33,140 nt of DNA from assembly GCA_022592435.1 (NCBI GenBank), contig JABYQS010000306.1:1-33140 (forward strand), read 5' to 3'. Numbering within the stretch: the first letter of the stretch is position 1; the number at the start of each line of letters is the position of its first letter. The stretch is from Cerioporus squamosus (Eukaryota > Basidiomycota > Agaricomycetes > Polyporales > Polyporaceae). Of the stretch, positions 20,854 to 31,878 are shown in pieces. A model generated the notes under the pieces. It had not been told where the DNA came from, searched no databases, and saw nothing but the letters and a program-made list of their open reading frames with translations. The position numbers were made by a program, and so were the translations under genes.

Positions 20854-22692
20854 ATGAAACCTGCTATTGCCCTTGTTATCCTGTCTGCGTCCCTCGCCAG
20901 CGCTGTTCCGCCGTCGCCTGGGTGGACCTTCACCCTCAAGAACCAGTCGTCTGGAATCGTTGTCATCGAATCCGTCGTTGTTTCTCCCACTCTTGCACTA
21001 TTCTTCGACCGCGCCTCCGACGATCCGCTTCAGATCAACGGCCACTCCGCCTGGGGTGCTCTGTGGAACCTCGATACAGATGTCGTTACCGCACTCGATG
21101 TCGTCACCAACTCGTGGTGCGCAGGCGGTGCATTACTCAGTAACGGTACAATGGTTCGTATCCACAAACATCAAGTGCGTCTCGGGCGTTAATGGATGTC
21201 ATGTCTTTGCAGGTCAACGTCGGCGGTGACCCGACTGGGTACGATGGCAACCCAGCTATCAAGCCTGGAATACAGGCTCTTCGTCTCTTCGGCCCTTGTT
21301 TGTCTCCCACTGGAAAAGGCTGCACGGTATACGAGGACCCCGGCTTACACCTGCTAGCTAATCGGTGGTACCCGTCGTCGATACGTATCTTCGACGGCAG
21401 TCTGCTGATCGCTGGTGGCTCACACGTCGGCTCGCTCTTCTACGACATCGACCCCGAGACCAGCTTTGAGTTCTTCCCTCGCAAAGAAGAAGCTGTACGT
21501 CCTTCGCCGTTCCTGGAGCGTACCCTACCTGCCAATTTGTTCCCAAGGTGAGTACGTCCATCACGGTCTACCGGTGCAGGAGTGAATGATCATGTTGCCG
21601 TCTAGGATTTTCGCGCTCCCGGATGGAACGGTATTCATGGTGGCGAACAACCGATCCATCATCTACGACGTCGAAACGAAGAGTGAGACCGTGCTGCCAG
21701 ACATCCCCAACGGCGTCCGCGTCACCGTACCCACGGATTGCTCTGCAATCCTGTTGCCACTCTCCCCTCCCCACTACATTCCCGAAGTACTGGTCTGCGG
21801 CGGTTCACAGATAGACGACCGAATCCAACCGATCAATCTCTCCTCTCAGCACCCTGCGTCGTCGCAGTGCTCCCGCATGACTGTCACCCCTGACGGTATT
21901 GCGAAAGGATGGCAGGTCGAGCAGATGATCGAAGGCCGGATCATGCTCGAACTGCTCCATCTCCCTAACGGCCAGGTCCTCATCTCGAACGGCGCACAGA
22001 CCGGGTTTGCTGGCTTCGACGCTATCCCAGACACCGTCAACGAGTCTAACGCCGACCATCCCGCCCTCGTACCGTCCATCTACACCCCGGACGCGCCGCT
22101 CGGTCAGCGGATCAGCAACGAGGGCATGCCAAGCTCGGGCATCGCGCGCATGTACCACTCCACTATCACGCTCACCCCCCAGGGGAACTTCCTCATCGCG
22201 GGGAGCAACCCGAACAACAGCACGAGGGTTGGCCCGCAGGACGTCAAGTTCCCTGCCGAGTTCCGGGTGCAGACGCTCGACCCGCCGTACATGTCCATGC
22301 CGCGCCCCCATATTATCAGCATGCCTGAGAAGCTGGGCTTTGGGAAGCGCGTCACCGTGCCCATCTCTCTCCCGGGTGCGCTGAACCGGCGCAGTGCTAA
22401 AGTTCGTGGTACGTACTGCGAATTACATCCGAGCGCTTCTGAACTCACGTCCTCTTCAGTGTCGCTCATGGACCTGGGTTTCTCGACCCATGGCTTCCAC
22501 ATGGGCGCCCGTCTGGTGTTCATGGACGCGTCCGTCGCCCGCGACGGCAAATCTCTCACATTCGTCACGCCGCCGAACGGTCGTATCTATCCTCCCGGTC
22601 CCGCGACTATCTTCTTGACTGTGGACGATGTCAGCAGCGAAGGCGCGTGGGTCATGATGGGAAGCGGGAGTGCTCCTCCAACCCTCGAATGA
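20854..22692 (+). CDS. glx: Glyoxal oxidase, copy B (AA5_1 copper-radical oxidase)
   Basis: Four exons (20854-21153, 21213-21547, 21606-22408, 22460-22692) splice to 556 residues. The signal peptide is [17 protein letters not shown]. The catalytic set is complete: Cys89 in [15 protein letters not shown], Tyr in [15 protein letters not shown], Tyr-His in [14 protein letters not shown] and His in [12 protein letters not shown]. It shares the extracellular H2O2-generating role described for copy A. It differs in having Trp instead of Phe just before the radical Cys, and in softer codon bias. The last intron (22409-22459, 51 bp) is a multiple of three with no in-frame stop, so an unspliced message would still be translated with 17 extra residues. 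The protein ends with the PPTLE tail shared by all three copies. Confidence 0.95.
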
Positions 22693-23895
22693 TCGGGGCC
22701 ATTCATCTATTCGGTTGGCCCGCAAATAACAGGTTCGTTACCAGAGGTGCTGTACGATACATGGAGGATGTAACATGTTGATCAGGTCCCGTTTGCGCTC
22801 AGCGACGTACCTACGTGTCCAGGGCTGTTGTAAGGCTGCACCTGTCCACTTGAGTATGATTATGTGCATACGCGCGTTTCACCGTTGACCTCGTTGACGA
22901 CCGCCCTGTCCGCCGCTGCGTACATACGCAGATTTCTGAGATGACGTCCCATGCTATCTTGAAGATCGGGGCAACCTGACAAGGGCTACGCTGAACAAGT
23001 CCTCAGCGCTCGACTTTCCCAAGACCTTCGCCGCCTGAGACGTGCAGTATCGGCTGCCATCCGCGGTCGTGAAGAGGCCGTCGATTCAGAGACCGCTTCC
23101 TCACGAACAGGTACGTCACTCATCGACGATCACGCTTTCAGGCGAGTTACTGACGTACTGTTGAGTCTTCTAGGTAGACGGTATTAGCTGTCGATATCCG
23201 ACGCCTCGCGCTCGGAGTTGTTCTGGACGGTCAGGAGAATACCGCCGACACCCATCTCACAGCCGTTGATCCCGGCCCAGTCCCGACAATTGATGCCTTG
23301 TGTCATTGGTGCGTTCATCTTCCCTGTGTCTATGAGCGGCCTCTCAAAAGTGCGGTAGGAAGTCGAAGCACGAGCGTAGCGCCGACGCTCAGGCAACAGG
23401 GGACTCTTCGAAATAGTGCCTCCAAGAACATCCAGATGGTAGCGATGTTGATTTATGGCCATGACATCGCTGAGGAGAATGAAGAATCCCCTACTGTATA
23501 GTGCAAGCCACGCTGGAAAGCGTCTGGACAACGACATACCGATATCCCTCCCTGGTCGAGTAGCCCTCCCAGTCGATGGTCTCGGCCCCTCTGGCGCACG
23601 GTGCGGCTCATTGTGCCGCGCCTCATGCGAAGAACTCAGTAGCAAATTCACGTACGCCCACAAGCTCGCGAGGCGGAAGGGCATACATAGAATCCCATCA
23701 TGATACACATCATACCGCCCTCGGCAGTGCCATCCTCTCCTCTTCCCTTGTCTATGCGCCCGCGCTGTGTAGAGCCTCTTGCACGCGCTTCTCCATGCGG
23801 GCCTTATAGTCTCACTTCGCCTTCGCACGCGAGCCCGAGTCGTCTCTAGGGCGTTCGCCTCTACCATCTCCCGCCTGCCCGCCTCCGTTCCCCCG
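22693..23895. other. Intergenic region upstream of the membrane protein gene
   Basis: No confident gene is present. The left part contains a stop-free coding-looking stretch annotated separately (22963-23187). The part from about 23367 on is shared with the region before the pseudogene at 27357. A 227-codon minus-strand frame (23184-23867) covers much of it but shows no motif or splice logic. Confidence 0.45.
22963..23187 (+). other. Possible orphan 3' exon or gene remnant
   Basis: A stop-free frame of 75 codons reads through YAEQVLSARLSQDLRRLRRA and a charged region, then reaches a good GTACGT donor at 23111 and a CTTCTAG acceptor ending at 23173, before stopping at 23185-23187. No start codon or upstream exon was found. 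It may be the tail of a lost gene or chance. Confidence 0.2.
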
Positions 23896-25630
23896 ATGTC
23901 CCCCCGACCCTTCGCACTCCTTTCCCTAATCTATTTAGGGTATATTCAGGCATGCTCTGCCAACTTCACGTTCACTTACGGCGCGGCAACATCGTGCGAC
24001 GACTTTCATGTGTCGTGGACGGGTACGACATTTCTTGCATTCTATTGTCGCCTCGCACTGAACTTTCTACGTCAAGGGGGCACCCCACCTTTCCGGCTAA
24101 CTTTCGTGCCGGTGTGTACCGTCAATTGCTGCTTGCATCCCTGCTAGTTGACGTGCTTGCAGTCGTTTCAAGTCAAAATTGATGTGAACCTTCCCGCCGA
24201 TGCCTTCAGTAACAACCACGGATATTTCCCCGCGCCCGTTACACTGAGACCGAGCAACAAGACCGTCGTTGTTATGTCCGACGCTAATGGGTTCGGCTCG
24301 GGAGGAGTTTCTCCCCTGATCACAGTGGGCAACTCGCTGCACGCGGGAGCATCATGCGACAGAGACGACAATATCAGTACGTTCTTTTGTCTTCATGCAT
24401 GTTTGTTTCCTTGTTCCGACCCGCCATCATCTCTTAGAGAACAACTTCCGGTTCAGCGCGAACGATGCTCTTATTCAGTGCAAGTGTGTGATCGCCCACT
24501 AGAGCCCCCCGCACGAAGTTTGTATATCTGACTGGATCGTTTCTCAGTCCATTCTTGTTCAAGGATTACGAGAACGCGACTCAGCCCGTCCAGATTACGG
24601 TCAGTTTTCCTTCAGAACCTCAGCGGAAGTATACTTACTTCGCCTGCAGGGCGTGGTGATTGGTGGCTCTACCTTCGTCCTCAACCCACCCACCGGCTCA
24701 AAGAACTTCAGCTGGGTCGCAAATGTTGCTGCAGGCACGGAGCTCCTCTTCTACATGACGGATTCCGCGGGTCAACAGGGAGGGACCTCGAGTGTCTTGA
24801 AAGTCCAGCAGTCCGAAAACGCATCATGTCTGGACAGCAGCTCACCCACTACCTCTGCCCACCCACCCACCTCTACGGCCACGTCGACGGGCGCACAGAC
24901 AGGCAATGTTTCTGGCTCATCATCTACATCACAGATCAAAACGGGCACTCTTGTCGCGGCTGTCGTCGTTCCCGTGGTTGTAGGGACGGTACTTGTTATC
25001 GCTGCTCTTGTTTGGTACCGCCGTCTCCGTCGTCAAGGAGGCGTCAGGGTCCTTGGGAGTTCCCAACGGCCGGAGATAGATCTCATGAAGGGCGATGCAG
25101 ACGAACCTCGGGACATGAGGGACATCGGATCACCAGGTTCCGCCGTCCCTCTCCTCCACGGCCGGTCGCCCAGCGCGGATGGCGCAATGGTCTTTGGTAG
25201 TTATTTCCCGCGCCTGCCCACCTCTGCGACCACATCTCAGTTCACGGAACACCTACCCCCGGCATCCATCTACTCCGATTCTACGCAGGGATATCAATAC
25301 GGTGCTATGTCTGTGTACGGGTCAAGCCATGGCGGCTCCTCGCAGTACGGCGGTGCTCCGGGCCCGTCAGTCGGTTACGCCAGTGCCATGCGTCCAGACG
25401 GCGAGAGCAGGGGACGTCGCAAGGCCGCTGAGGCTGGTGTCTTGACGCCGCCTGGATACCAACCTCCCGCGTTCATCCTGCACACCGACATCGAAGACAG
25501 CATTCCGCCTCCAGTCCAGGAGGTCGTCGAACTCCCGCCGCAATACAGCGAACGCCACGCCGCGCCGCCTGTAGCGTCTGGCTCTGCTCCGCAGGCACAT
25601 GCTAGCGATCCTTCTTCGCCGCAGCCATAG
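23367..25630 (+). repeat. Tandem segmental duplication, unit 1
   Basis: The stretch starting with the shared string CACGAGCGTAGCG, through the upstream region and the whole membrane protein gene, is paralogous to 26850-29100. Matching landmarks include CTCAGGCAACAGGGG against CTCAGGAAACAGGGG and the same intron positions. The ends are approximate and similarity seems to fade gradually after the stop codon. Confidence 0.65.
23896..25630 (+). CDS. Type I single-pass membrane protein, Ser/Thr-rich, basidiomycete family
   Basis: Six exons (23896-24022, 24077-24111, 24163-24376, 24438-24483, 24548-24599, 24650-25630) splice to 484 residues. A signal peptide (about residues 1-21) precedes an ectodomain of about 200 residues with paired motifs: FTFTYGAATSCDDFHVSWTG, then GGTPPFRLTFVP, VVMSDANGFGSGGVSP, and a second half GVVIGGSTFVLNPPTG ending FYMTDSAGQQGGTS. 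The two halves look like repeated beta-sandwich units. A Ser/Thr linker, likely glycosylated, leads to one membrane helix (about residues 259-281) with RRLRR on the cytoplasmic side. The roughly 200-residue cytoplasmic tail is Pro/Ser/Gly-rich and ends in an acidic block (HTDIEDSIPPPVQEVVELPP) with a PPxY motif. I recognise the architecture from many agaricomycete genomes, where it has no assigned function. A wall-sensor or adhesion role is possible but only inferred. Confidence 0.85.
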
Positions 25631-27356
25631 CGGTCTGTGTCCATCGCTGTCGCCGTTGTTGCTCTCTCGTGCCATAGTGGGACCAATATGTCTGCTCTTG
25701 CTGAACCCGCCAAGGACGCGCTGCTGTTACTTACCGTATTCTTTGTCGATGTATCATTCTCTCATTAGTCCGCTGGCTCGGTCTCCCGCCTCACCCTCTA
25801 GCTGCCTCTGTAGTATAACACCGACTCGGACTTTCCATCATTGCAGTGAGCAACTTGAACAATATGATAGCACGACTCGACTTGTACTGCCGGTGGGGTT
25901 TCCGTCGACTGACTTCCGAGTCATACTTCCTGGACAACTCCGTCTTGTTCGAAAGAAATCAGGTCAACCCCGCATTTGCAGATGGCAATGCAGAGTCGGG
26001 CCTGCCGCTTGAATAAGTAGTCCTGTAAGCCGGAAGAACCGGCCCTAAACACTAAAGTCATCTTACTAGACGCCCCCAGCAAACGCGGAGATCGCGGACT
26101 TGTACATAGGACTTGTGGCGAACTTATTCAATTACCTTCTCCTCCTCCTCGTACGTCGTCTTGCATTCGTTGCCTCTGACAGCCTCTAGCAGTACGCCCG
26201 CCTTACACGTGGACCTGATGGTGCGCAGGTAACTGAGCGGAGACCTCGGGCGATGGACGGGGGCGATGAGCTTCAAGTTGCTTCGGTACACAGCCATCGC
26301 ACCTTCGAGAGCTGGTGCGTTGGCAATACTCGGCAGGGAACCTTCGCTGCAGATTGACCTTATCCTAATTGTCGGTACAGGAGCTTGCGACTTCTATCTT
26401 GCTGCGATGCGCTCATGCGGCTAGGGCGCTGCATCGTGGTCGCAGTGTGGAGCCTTACCTACCGTGACTACATGAGTACGTATACCTTCGGGGCCTAGAC
26501 CCCTGATTGAAGAAACAATTCGCAATCATAGTCTGTCTGACCATCCTGCATGGTATCTGATACATGACCTAGGCTTGTCTTCGTTGCTCTTGCGAGCAGG
26601 TAAGCCCTCGCGGAAGGCCACGCTTATTCAGGGACAAGTCGCTGGTTCGAGCTCAGACCTCCTCCAATCGAAGGATCCGAGCTTGTCTTTGCCGCCTCGC
26701 TATAAAACCCATTCTATGACGAGGGCAGAACACCGCCGAGACACGTCGAAGGCGTTGCTCACGGACGGGAACCTCATCAGTCACAGTTGGTGCCTTGTAC
26801 GGCCGTCGGTACGTATTCATCAATGGGCGGGCTCACATGCGTGCAGGACGAGCGTAGCGCTGATACTCAGGAAACAGGGGCCTGTTCCAAGTCATTGCCT
26901 CCAGCAATACCCAAAGTACGTTGATGCAGTAGAACTTTTGGTTCTCACGTTGTCGCTTTCAACCTTGGAGCCCGCGGAGAACACCTCAGACGGCGCCGCA
27001 ACAGCGACATACATACTTCAAGCTCATATCTCTCCGTGTCGTGCTGAGAAGACCTCGAATCGATCACCTCGGCCTCTTAGGCCCATAATGCGGTTCATCG
27101 TGGCGTACATCATGTATGGGTTCCCATACGCCCACAGTTGCAGATGTTCATACCACAAACTTTCCATGATATCGCCCTCGCAGTTACCAGCGCCGTCATC
27201 TCCTTTCCCTATCGCGTGCTCCCCTGCTGTGCAAAGGCTCGTCCCCGCGCTCTTCGGTGCGGTTCTTATAGCTCTCCTCCCCTCTGCCCGTGAGTCTGAG
27301 TCGTCTTCAAGGCACCCATTTGCACGATCGCCCCTCCGCATCCCTCCGTGCTCTCA
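25631..27356. other. Intergenic region between the membrane protein paralogs
   Basis: This 1.7-kb stretch holds no supported gene. Its right part (from about 26850) is the upstream portion of duplication unit 2. A 262-codon plus-strand frame (26575-27363) overlaps that duplicated promoter region and has no counterpart in unit 1, so I treat it as chance. Confidence 0.5.
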
Positions 27357-29100
27357 ATGTTGACCCGACCCTTCGGACTTGTTCTTCTGATCTGTCTGGG
27401 TCCATCCAGGCATGCGCGGCCAACTTCACGTTCACATATGGCGCAGCAACGGAGTGCGACGACTTCGACTTCTCTCATGGACAGGGTACCAGTGCATATC
27501 CACTCTGCATCCTAACGTCACCGACCGAACTCTTTGTGGTGTAGGGGGAACCCCACCTTCACGCTAACCTTTGTTCCGGTGTGTATCATGACTCTTCTTT
27601 TCGGATCCGTATTGAACTGATGCACCTACAGTCCTACAAACCAAGATCACCGTGTCATTCCTGATAGTGCCTTCAGCAACAGTCATGGGTCTTACACCAC
27701 ACCTATGCGACTGTCGGCGGGCAACGAGACAGTCGTCTTCATGTCCGACTCTACTGGATTCGGTTCAGGAGGAGTTTCGCCCCTGTTCAAAGTGGGCACT
27801 CGGTACGACACTTGCCATGCGGCATCAAAGATGATCCCCGTACGTCCTCCACTATTCCTTGTGTTCATGGATCCCTCTGACAAGCTGGTATCCTTCATCA
27901 GATAACGACTTCTACTTCAACATTGACAATCCTTTTACCCAGTGCAGGTGAGTCATCGATCACCTTCGGTGGCATGTACTTCTGACCGTGCTTGCTTCCT
28001 TCTCAGTGATGTCACATTCAGTTGGGACAAAGATGTCATACAACCCGTACAGATTACGGTTAGTCTCCCAGCAGATCCACAGCGGATGTTCACTCACTTC
28101 TCCTGCAGGGCGTAGTGGCTGGCGGCTCCACTTTTGTCCTCAACCCAGAAAACGGTTCGCATATATTCGACTGGAAGGTGAACATTGTCGGCGGCACGCA
28201 GGTGCTCTTCTTCATGACCGATTCCGGAGCTCGACAGGGAGGGACCGAGAGTGTCATGACCGTCCTGCAATCCGGAGACATGTCATGTCTGGGTAGCGGA
28301 TCGCCCGCTTCTGTTACCAACCCGCCCGCCTCCACGAGCACGCAGACAGGCACTGCTTCTGCCTCCTCGTCCGCATCCCACATCAGCACGGGCACCCTTG
28401 TCGCGGCCATTGTCGCTCCCGTGGTTGCAGTGACGATGCTCGCTATTGGTACCGTCATCTGGTACTGCCGTCGCCGCCGCAATAGGGGTGTCACGGTCCT
28501 TGGGGGCAGGTCCAAACAGCCAGAGGTGGACCTCGCGAAGGGCGACGCAGACGCACCTGGGCACATGCGGGAAGTCGGGTCCCCGACTTCACCGTTGCGT
28601 TCCTCCACGGCCGTTCACCGAGCGCGGATGGGACGACGACACTTGGTAGTTACGACCCGCGCTTGCCCACCTCCGCGACCACGTCGCAGTTCACTGAGTT
28701 CCAGCACGCTCCAGCATCTGTCTATTCTGATTCTACGCAGGGACACATATACGCGTACGGTCCTATGTCTCCCTACGGGTCGAGTTTTGGCGGTTCCTCG
28801 CAGCACGGCGGCACTCCGGGACCAGCAGTCGCCTACGGCAGTGGTACTGGCATGCGTCCAGATGGTGACAGCGGGCCGCCCCGCAAGGCCGCTGAGGCTG
28901 GTGTCTTGACTCCGCCGGGCCACCAAGCTCCTGCACAGTTCATCCTCCACACCGACATAGAAGACTCCATTCCGCCGCCCGTCAGCGAGGTGGTCGAACT
29001 CCCGCCGCAGTATAGCGAACGCCGTGCTGGGACGCCTGTAGCGTTCGATTCAGAGTCGCAGCCGCACGTCGATCACCCCTCTTTGCCACAAGCACAGTAG
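26850..29100 (+). repeat. Tandem segmental duplication, unit 2
   Basis: Paralogous to 23367-25630 in the same orientation, with the repeat starts about 3.48 kb apart. It contains the decayed copy of the membrane protein gene. The left border is placed where the shared string ACGAGCGTAGCGC begins and is approximate. Confidence 0.65.
27357..29100 (+). pseudogene. Decayed paralog of the type I membrane protein
   Basis: Aligned by eye to the intact gene at 23896-25630, this copy keeps the signal peptide, all five intron positions, the ectodomain motifs (FTFTYGAATECDDF, VFMSDSTGFGSGGVSP, GVVAGGSTFVLNPENG), the membrane helix and the acidic PPxY tail. The frame is broken at about six places, each consistent with loss of one base: near 27399 (between signal peptide and mature part), 27556-27560, two within 27632-27665, near 27839 at an exon end, and near 28594. 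The reading frame therefore changes repeatedly and no full-length protein can be made. The long frame ending at 28909 leaves the family frame after 28594, and the tail continues in another frame to 29100. Several lesions sit in short homopolymers, so assembly error is an alternative, but the neighbouring genes are clean apart from one lesion in the FAH-family gene. Confidence 0.8.
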
Positions 29101-29393
29101 TCTGCGTTCTGCGGCACCGTTGTGGAGGTCCTCTCATTCGATGGTCTACAGGGCTATCTACCTTTGTTGTACCTGCGGCCGCTCAGTTGATATCGTGTTA
29201 TGCCCTGTCCATGTATCCTTCTATCCCACTCCCGCCTCCGTGTCAGCCTGTCTTCGCCTTGCCTGCGATTTTCGTCTTGGACTTTGACGTACAGTGTTCC
29301 GTATTCGTTTGCATAACGACAGTGAATGAATCACGACGGTCTACGGCCCCCATCTGCTCTGCGAGACTCGAATGTTGCGGTTGCTAGCTCGGA

Positions 29394-29539
29394 AGGGCCT
29401 CCCAGCTCGTGGGCAAGATGACGACGTACACGGTCAGCGGATGCGCCATACAGGAAGACTGAGAGATCGCGGCGCTGGCACACCAGGTCCCCTCAGAGTC
29501 CGAGCAGTCCACATAATCCCATCGTGCCGATTGAATTGG
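29394..29539 (-). other. Possible short terminal exon, minus strand
   Basis: A 48-codon stop-free stretch reads RWDYVDCSDSEGTWCASA, then a Cys/Ser segment and TVYVVILPTSWEALPS before a stop. The Cys and aromatic content looks protein-like. No upstream exon, start or clear acceptor was found. It could be the tail of a small secreted protein gene, a relic, or chance. Confidence 0.2.
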
Positions 29540-29909
29540 TCACCCTCCTTGGCGACAACGCACTACCACCTGAGCTGCGGAGGCTTCCATCTCTCAGCGG
29601 GGGGCGCATCTGTTTCGGGCTGCTCAAGCGTGGCGAACTCACCGTGGCGTCTCACGGTGCATGGAGCGTGTCTATCCCCGTACGACACCTGAGCGCCCTA
29701 TGACGGTCTCCACAATCACCTTGGAACACGGTAGCAGTCAGAATCCGTTGGACTTGCGTTAACCCAACTGAACGAATTGAGAAATAGCGGCATGTCGGCT
29801 TGCGACGCTTCGCGTGTCTCGCAGGTCTTGGTAGTAGTCCTACTTCCCATCACAATATAGCACACGGACTCACGATGGAGCAGGCTCACGGGATGCAACG
29901 GGCTGCGGC

Positions 29910-29916
29910 TATATAT
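29910..29916 (+). promoter_or_regulatory. TATA box of glyoxal oxidase C
   Basis: TATATAT lies 75 bp before the ATG at 29985, within the spacing seen for copies A and B. Confidence 0.7.
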
Positions 29917-29984
29917 TGCAAGCTATACGTCCGTAACAGATGCGTTGTTGCTAGCCTGCGTACGCTGAACGACAACAAACCCCC

Positions 29985-31878
29985 ATGGCTAACACCTTGT
30001 TCCTGGCTCTGTCGCTCTTGGCACCTCTCGTGAGGCTTGCGGAAGCAAACCCCTTCCCAGCTCCGGGGTTGACTCGCAACTGGGCCTTGCCTCGGGCTCC
30101 CGGGTGGACGTTCGACACCAAGAACGAGACTTCGGGCATTGTCGCGCTCGAGTCTATCGTTGTCTCGCCCACCTTGGCGCTCTTCTTCGATCGCGCCTCC
30201 GACGACCCGCTGCAAATCAACGGTCACTCAGCATGGGGTGCCCTCTGGAACCTCGAGACGAGCAACGTTACCGCAATCGACGTCGTCACCAACTCGTTCT
30301 GCGCAGGCGGCGCACTGCTCAGCAATGGGACTATGGTGCGCCACACGCCTTCGTCCGCTAGTGATCTGAAGACTGACATCTTCATGCCAAGGCGAGCATA
30401 GGCGGTGACCAGACCGGGTTCCAGGGGAATCCAATCATCAAGCCAGGTAATCAAGCCATCCGCCTGCTGGGGCCATGCTCGTCTCCTACGGGCGAGAGCT
30501 GCACTCTCTTCGAGGACCCGAACTTGGTCCTCTTGGCCGAGCGGTGGTATCCCTCCGCAATCCGCATCTTCGACGGCAGTCTGCTGATCGCAGGAGGGAT
30601 GCACTTCGAGGCGGTGTTTTACAACGTCGCCCCCGAGAATAGCTTTGAGTTCTTCCCGCGCAAGGAGGAGTCCGTCCGTCCGTCCGCGTTCCTGGAACGT
30701 GCGCTCCCAGCTAACCTGTTCCCGCGGTACGTACTTCTCTGCCTTCCCTGTGACGAGTGTGAAGCTTACGAAGTGGGCTACAATAGCCTCATTGCGTTGC
30801 CCGATGGGAAGATCTTCATGATCGCAAACAACCAGACGATCATCTACGATGTCGAGGCGAACACAGAGACCGTCCTTCCCGAGCTTCCGAATGGCGTCCG
30901 TGTCACGAACCCCATCGACGGCTCTGCTATCCTGCTACCGCTCTCGCCGCCTGACTTCACTCCAGAAGTTCTGGTCTGCGGCGGCACCATCATTGACGAC
31001 ACCATCCAGCCGGGGAACCTCTCTTCACAGATCCCCGCGACTACGCAGTGCTCGCGCATCACGGTCACCCCCGAAGGCATCGCGAAGGGCTGGGAGGTCG
31101 AGCACATGCTCGAGGGTCGCACCATGCACGAGCTGCTCCACATCCCGAACGGCCAGATCCTCATCACCAACGGGGCCGGCACCGGCTTCGCGGGCTTCAA
31201 CAGCGTGCAAGACACGATCGGAAACTCGAACTCAGACCATGCCGTTCTCGTCCCGTCCATCTACACTCCCGACGCGCCGCTCGGGCAGCGCATCAGCAAT
31301 CAGGGCATGCCCTCGTCCGGGATCGCTCGTCTGTACCACTCGACCGCCACGCTCACTCCTCAGGGGAACTTCCTCATCGGAGGGAGCAACCCGAACAACG
31401 GCACAGTCGTTGGGGCGGGAGTCAAGTTCCCGAGCGAGTTCCGCATCCAGACGCTTGACCCGCCCTTCATGTCCGTCCCGCGACCGCAGATCGTGAGCAT
31501 GCCGGAGAAGCTAGCGTTCAACCAGAGCTTCACAGTCCCCATCTCCCTCCCGAGCTCGTTGAGGAGTCCTGACGCGAACGTCCAAGGTACGGGTAACATC
31601 TTTGGGGCGAGAGATACAGAACATGCGCTGACAATCCCCGTGCAGTGGCACTCATGGATCTCGGATTCTCGACTCACGGCTTCCATGCAGGAGCGCGTCT
31701 CGTATTCATGGATGCGAAGATATCGTCTGACGGAAAGACACTCACCTTCGTCACGCCCCCGAACGGTCGTGTCTACCCGCCCGGACCAGCGACTGTCTTC
31801 TTGACGGTGGACGACGTCACCAGCGAGGGAGCCTGGGTTATGATGGGAAGTGGGAATGCCCCGCCGACCCTCGAATGA
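29985..31878 (+). CDS. glx: Glyoxal oxidase, copy C (AA5_1 copper-radical oxidase)
   Basis: Four exons (29985-30335, 30392-30726, 30787-31586, 31646-31878) splice to 572 residues. It is longer than copies A and B because of an N-terminal extension between the signal peptide (ending near AEA) and the first conserved strand ([20 protein letters not shown]). That stretch, with [16 protein letters not shown], could be a propeptide. The catalytic set is complete: Cys106 in [15 protein letters not shown], Tyr in [15 protein letters not shown], Tyr-His in [14 protein letters not shown] and His in [12 protein letters not shown]. The role is the same as for copy A: secreted aldehyde oxidation producing H2O2. 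The first acceptor was set at 30391 so that the exon begins ASIGGD, matching ASLGGD in copy A. Intron 2 (30727-30786, 60 bp) is a multiple of three without a stop, so retention would add 20 residues. Confidence 0.94.

Larger units (their letters stand above)
29101..29984. other. Intergenic region upstream of glyoxal oxidase C
   Basis: The 884 bp contain the glyoxal oxidase C promoter at the right end. Coding-looking stop-free stretches occur on both strands around 29394-29703, but they contradict each other and neither has a start or a complete exon structure. Confidence 0.45.

Noticed and set aside
23184..23867. 227-codon minus-strand frame upstream of the membrane protein
   Set aside because: Long, but its left half lies outside the duplicated unit and its right half inside it; no family motifs. 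The C-terminal 50 codons look the most protein-like but lack an exon structure.
26258..26362. Short frame with an ATG and HRTFESWCVGN
   Set aside because: Only 34 codons, no splice partners and no recognised family.
26641..26665. GGTTCGAGCTC resembling a tRNA T-arm
   Set aside because: No matching acceptor stem, D-arm or anticodon arm could be built around it; other GGTTCGA strings in the window fail the same way.
26575..27363. 262-codon plus-strand frame before the pseudogene
   Set aside because: It runs into the duplicated promoter region and signal peptide in the wrong frame, and has no counterpart in the first duplication unit.
8797..31878. A dedicated biosynthetic or ligninolytic gene cluster regulated by the Zn2Cys6 factor
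   Set aside because: The intervening genes (septation protein, permease, membrane proteins) do not form a pathway, and adjacency alone does not show regulation.
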